Assembly (NCBI GenBank): GCA_034008185.1
Contig: CM067086.1
Span: 10,478,507-10,542,506 of the forward strand
Length of the DNA stretch: 64,000 bases
Direction of reading: 5' to 3'
Source of the DNA: Gorsachius magnificus
Taxonomy: Eukaryota; Chordata; Aves; Pelecaniformes; Ardeidae
Part shown: positions 61,001 through 64,000 of the stretch, piece by piece
Position numbering within the stretch: the stretch's first letter is position 1
How the letters are laid out: every line of letters starts with the position of its first letter
Position numbers and translations under genes: made by a program
Notes under the pieces: model-generated
Seen by the model: only the letters and a program-made list of their open reading frames with translations
The model's database searches: none
Told to the model about the DNA's origin: nothing

Positions 61001-64000
61001 GAAAAATAATTAAATAACTTGCAATTTTCCATAAAAAGACTGTAAAACAAAATGTTTTTATTGAAGTTTTCTACATACACAGTGATACATGCAGCGCCTT
61101 ACAAAGCATATCATTACATATACCTTCAGGATATTCCATATAAAGAGCATAAACAAAAAATATGGAATCAAATTTAGATTTCTTAGCAAGTTCACTTGAA
61201 CAGCACCTTCTTTCTGGGCAATGATATTTCTTTGAGAATATCAGCATTTCACAGATCACATTGGAATAAGTTGCTCCGATTCCCTATCCGATAAGGGTAT
61301 TCTTCCAACATGCAGTCTTTAGGTGAGCAGCATTCAAACTGCTGGCAAGTCAGCAGTGAATTGCACTCTCAAAGGCAAATCGTCTGCCCAGGAGCCCACA
61401 GTGTCTTGTAAACAGACCCTAAAACTACCTTCCTGGTGGGACTCGTTGCTGCACAGTGAAGGGAGTAGACAGAATCCGAGAGGTGGTTTCCAACCCTCTA
61501 GACCATGCTTGGCTTTGCTGCTGTGAGTTCTTCCCTGAGAGATCAGCCAAATTACCCACAGTAGGAGAAAACTGATAATATCGGTGACATTCGGTAGGAT
61601 TTTGAACTCTAGATACAACTGAGTTTTAAATTCTGATTCAGTCTCTTGTCCCCAGTTTCTCTTTCTCACCCAAACATGGAAAAAACTTTTTATCTACAAA
61701 AACTGTAATTCTTCAGGCCTGCTCTCAAATAAAGATAGGGTTTCCATGGATCGATGTATGTATTCGTATCATTTTCTCTACTAAAGGCTACTGTCAACAG
61801 GCATCTCCTTTCACCAGTACTAATGAACACCTGTGGGTAACAGTGGAACTGTATCTTACCTGCACCAAAAAGAAAACAGAATCACTTGCCACATTGCTTT
61901 GAGTTAATTTGCGCCCTACTCATCACAAAGCAGAAGATGCAAAAAACTGAATTCTTGCCCTCTTTGTGAGGCCTCTAGTAAGGCGGACATGTGCTAAAAA
62001 TCTATGGTGATGGCGAAGGGCTGGTCCTTGGTGCCATGAATGCCTGAGCCCTCATCCTATATCTGACCCAAAAGTCAGAAAGTCTCTGATTTTGGACAGG
62101 ACACTGATCTTTTCCTACCTCCAAAGTGTGGGTGCTAACACTTGGCTGTGTGTAGACAAGGAAGGATTTAATTCTTGGAGATGGCTCTAAAAGTATGCAA
62201 TACAAAATCAGTACCAAAAGCAGCGAGCCTGGCCTTTTGATCCAGCTGATGCACAGCTCCTGACTGCTTCCATTGCCAAACATTAACTCCAGAAAAGAGG
62301 AAAAAGAATGACAGAGAGTGCAGACAATTCCCACAACTTCATGAGATAGTTTTCAACAACAGGAGGCAGCCAGAATGGTGGCCAAAGAGCTGCCTGTGTA
62401 CATCTTCTGGAAGTCAGAGTACAGTGCGTAATAAGAACGTGCATTTACTGAGGAGCTTGCATCCACAATCCACACGCTTTTTATAAACACTAATAACAAT
62501 ATTAAGTTGCATTTCAGACCAGGTATTAAAGGCAGCTGGAGGGTGGTTAAGCAAGTTGCCTTGAAAGAGTTACAGAACTCCTAACTCCCACTGCCCTGCT
62601 CTGACTCCTGAGCTAAGCGGCTCTAACTCCACCACGCTGTTTTAGCTCTCCCGAAGCGTCAGGAGTGACTCCACATGCGATCCTGTGCCAAGGAAAGACA
62701 AGTTGGCAGAAGCTGCTCAGCAATCTCTGTTTTGCAAATCCTGTCCGCCCTGCTTAAACCAACACTCACAGAATAATAAGACAGTTTTTGGCTCTCTGAT
62801 CCAGGGAATTTTCCACTTCAACATGCTCATGCTTGGGATCCCATTTACTGAAAAAAGAGCAAGAAACATGCTGACAAAAAGGTACTGGGTCTTTCCAGGC
62901 TCCTGTTGATGAGATCCCATCATTTCACAGTAACACTGCTGTTTGGTGAGATCATGCAAAGTCACACAGCGCTGGTTTTATTCCTTAGGACTTTCTCCCC
63001 CCTTTTTGATAGGAAAATATTGCTTTCTTAGTATTTTATTTAGGTTTTCTGCTTATCCCTGATTTTTCTTGGGGCATTGTGCTATTTCATCAGGACAACC
63101 TAACCTATTTCAGAGTAATAACACCACCAGAATCAGCTGCGACTGTGTGTTAGTTTGTGTATGGAGCAGATTTGGCCTGCCACACAAGACTAGAGACTTC
63201 TTGTTGATCTAGCCACAAAATCAACAGAAATTTCTCATTGCCAGAAAAGCAAAGCTAGTTTTGAAAGAAAAAAACCAAACACACAAACATAATTTTCTCA
63301 GTAATTGAGTATAGAGAGTGTTTGTCAAGAAAGATGTGACAAAACGCTTTCATTCACTGTGTTGTTAGAATATCCATCTTGAGCTGGATCCCAAGATCAG
63401 CAGGGCTCAAATACGGACACTAAAGCTGCCCTGATTTCAGGTAATTGAGGATGTAACTACAAAGTTCTTGGAAAATTTGTAAGAGAGAAACTAGGAAATG
63501 CTCAGCTACCAACTTTCAAATTATTTCATACAACACTACAAATTAATAATATTTTATGATTATGATCTTCGTTTCTTTAATCAAAGAACCTCTCCCTCAA
63601 GCAATAGATTGCACAAAAATGATCATTTGAAGCACTAATTCAGATATCCATTGTTAACATTCCATTGGAAAGCGTGGTAAAGCCCACACCTTTCTGGCAT
63701 CTTGTTAGTCTTTTAGGCTACTGAGGAAACAAAACCGGATTTGTTCAGACTTCAGGATGAAAACCTGAATTTATCTTTATAACTGAATGTTGAAAAACCC
63801 CTGAATCCTTAGGATTTTATTGTGTGCCCAGATGAGCTTATCTATGTCCAGATCTTCAACCACTATAATCCTCCAAATAGCTGAAAGGCAAGTGAAATAA
63901 GAAACTAAGATAAAAAGAGATAACTCATTGGATCCTTGGATTTTCAAAGGGTATTTTCTCCCTTGCAAGCGTAACTTCTCACCACATTAAAAAGCTGTAC
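58007..64000 (-). other. Partial DENND2B intron upstream of the large exon
   Basis: This is the 3' 6 kb of an intron that must extend beyond the right edge. I searched the minus strand for the short first coding exon (in human beginning MTMTANKNSS) and did not find it. It holds one striking juxtaposed acceptor-donor motif at 61859/61860 (see findings). No repeats are recognised. Confidence 0.85.

Noticed and set aside
58007..64000. Search for the first coding exon (MTMTANKNSS-like).
   Set aside because: Nothing similar on the minus strand; presumed right of the window.
1..64000. CRISPR arrays, bacterial operons, tRNA or rRNA genes, endogenous retroviral genes.
   Set aside because: No regularly spaced repeats, cloverleaf-like sequences, ribosomal words or retroviral gene order were seen; the content fits a single avian gene with introns and CR1 fragments.

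Overview
This is a vertebrate nuclear window, almost certainly from a bird. The evidence is (i) a long intron-exon structure with GT-AG splice sites, (ii) CR1 LINE fragments, the dominant avian retrotransposon, two of which keep the diagnostic ATTCTATGATTCT-type 3' terminus, and (iii) no mammalian-type SINEs that I can recognise. I see no bacterial genes, operons, CRISPR arrays or rRNA/tRNA genes.

One gene fills the window: DENND2B (older name ST5), transcribed on the minus strand from right to left. I could place 12 consecutive coding exons by splicing and reading frame, from a 1.2-kb exon at 56789-58006 down to an exon at 9138-9286. Every junction has GT-AG ends and the phases agree throughout. 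The exons give about 864 continuous codons out of roughly 1,137 in the human p126 protein. Missing are the short N-terminal coding exon (about 28 residues, expected to the right of the window) and the C-terminal end of the DENN module (about 245 residues: rest of cDENN plus dDENN, expected left of position 1). Residue numbers below count from the first complete codon of the large exon (Cys = 1).

Layout along the protein: a disordered Ser/Pro/Arg-rich N-terminal half with a KITEWE motif, a KTFDFKGLRR block and a proline-rich tract (exon 56789-58006); paired YEDI/YEDV motifs (52710-52846 and 38560-38708); basic linkers (35611-35826, 32664-32760); an acidic 45-nt microexon (31664-31708); then the uDENN (29126-29310, 28367-28476, 26100-26169) and most of the cDENN domain (16280-16357, 12277-12417, 9138-9286). 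DENN-domain proteins of this family are Rab guanine-nucleotide exchange factors.

The rest (about 96%) is intron: four recognisable CR1 remnants (4986-5495 and about 51770-51930 on the minus strand; 27222-27765 and about 49745-50560 on the plus strand), homopolymer tracts, a few microsatellites, a G-rich possible quadruplex, a strong 40-nt hairpin and a few splice-site-like motifs. I did not find a convincing new biological system. The best leads concern RNA processing of DENND2B: a 20-nt poly-A tract inside a 3' splice site, a possible recursive splice site upstream of the large exon, a skippable acidic microexon, and apparent absence of the methionine that I believe starts the shorter human isoform.
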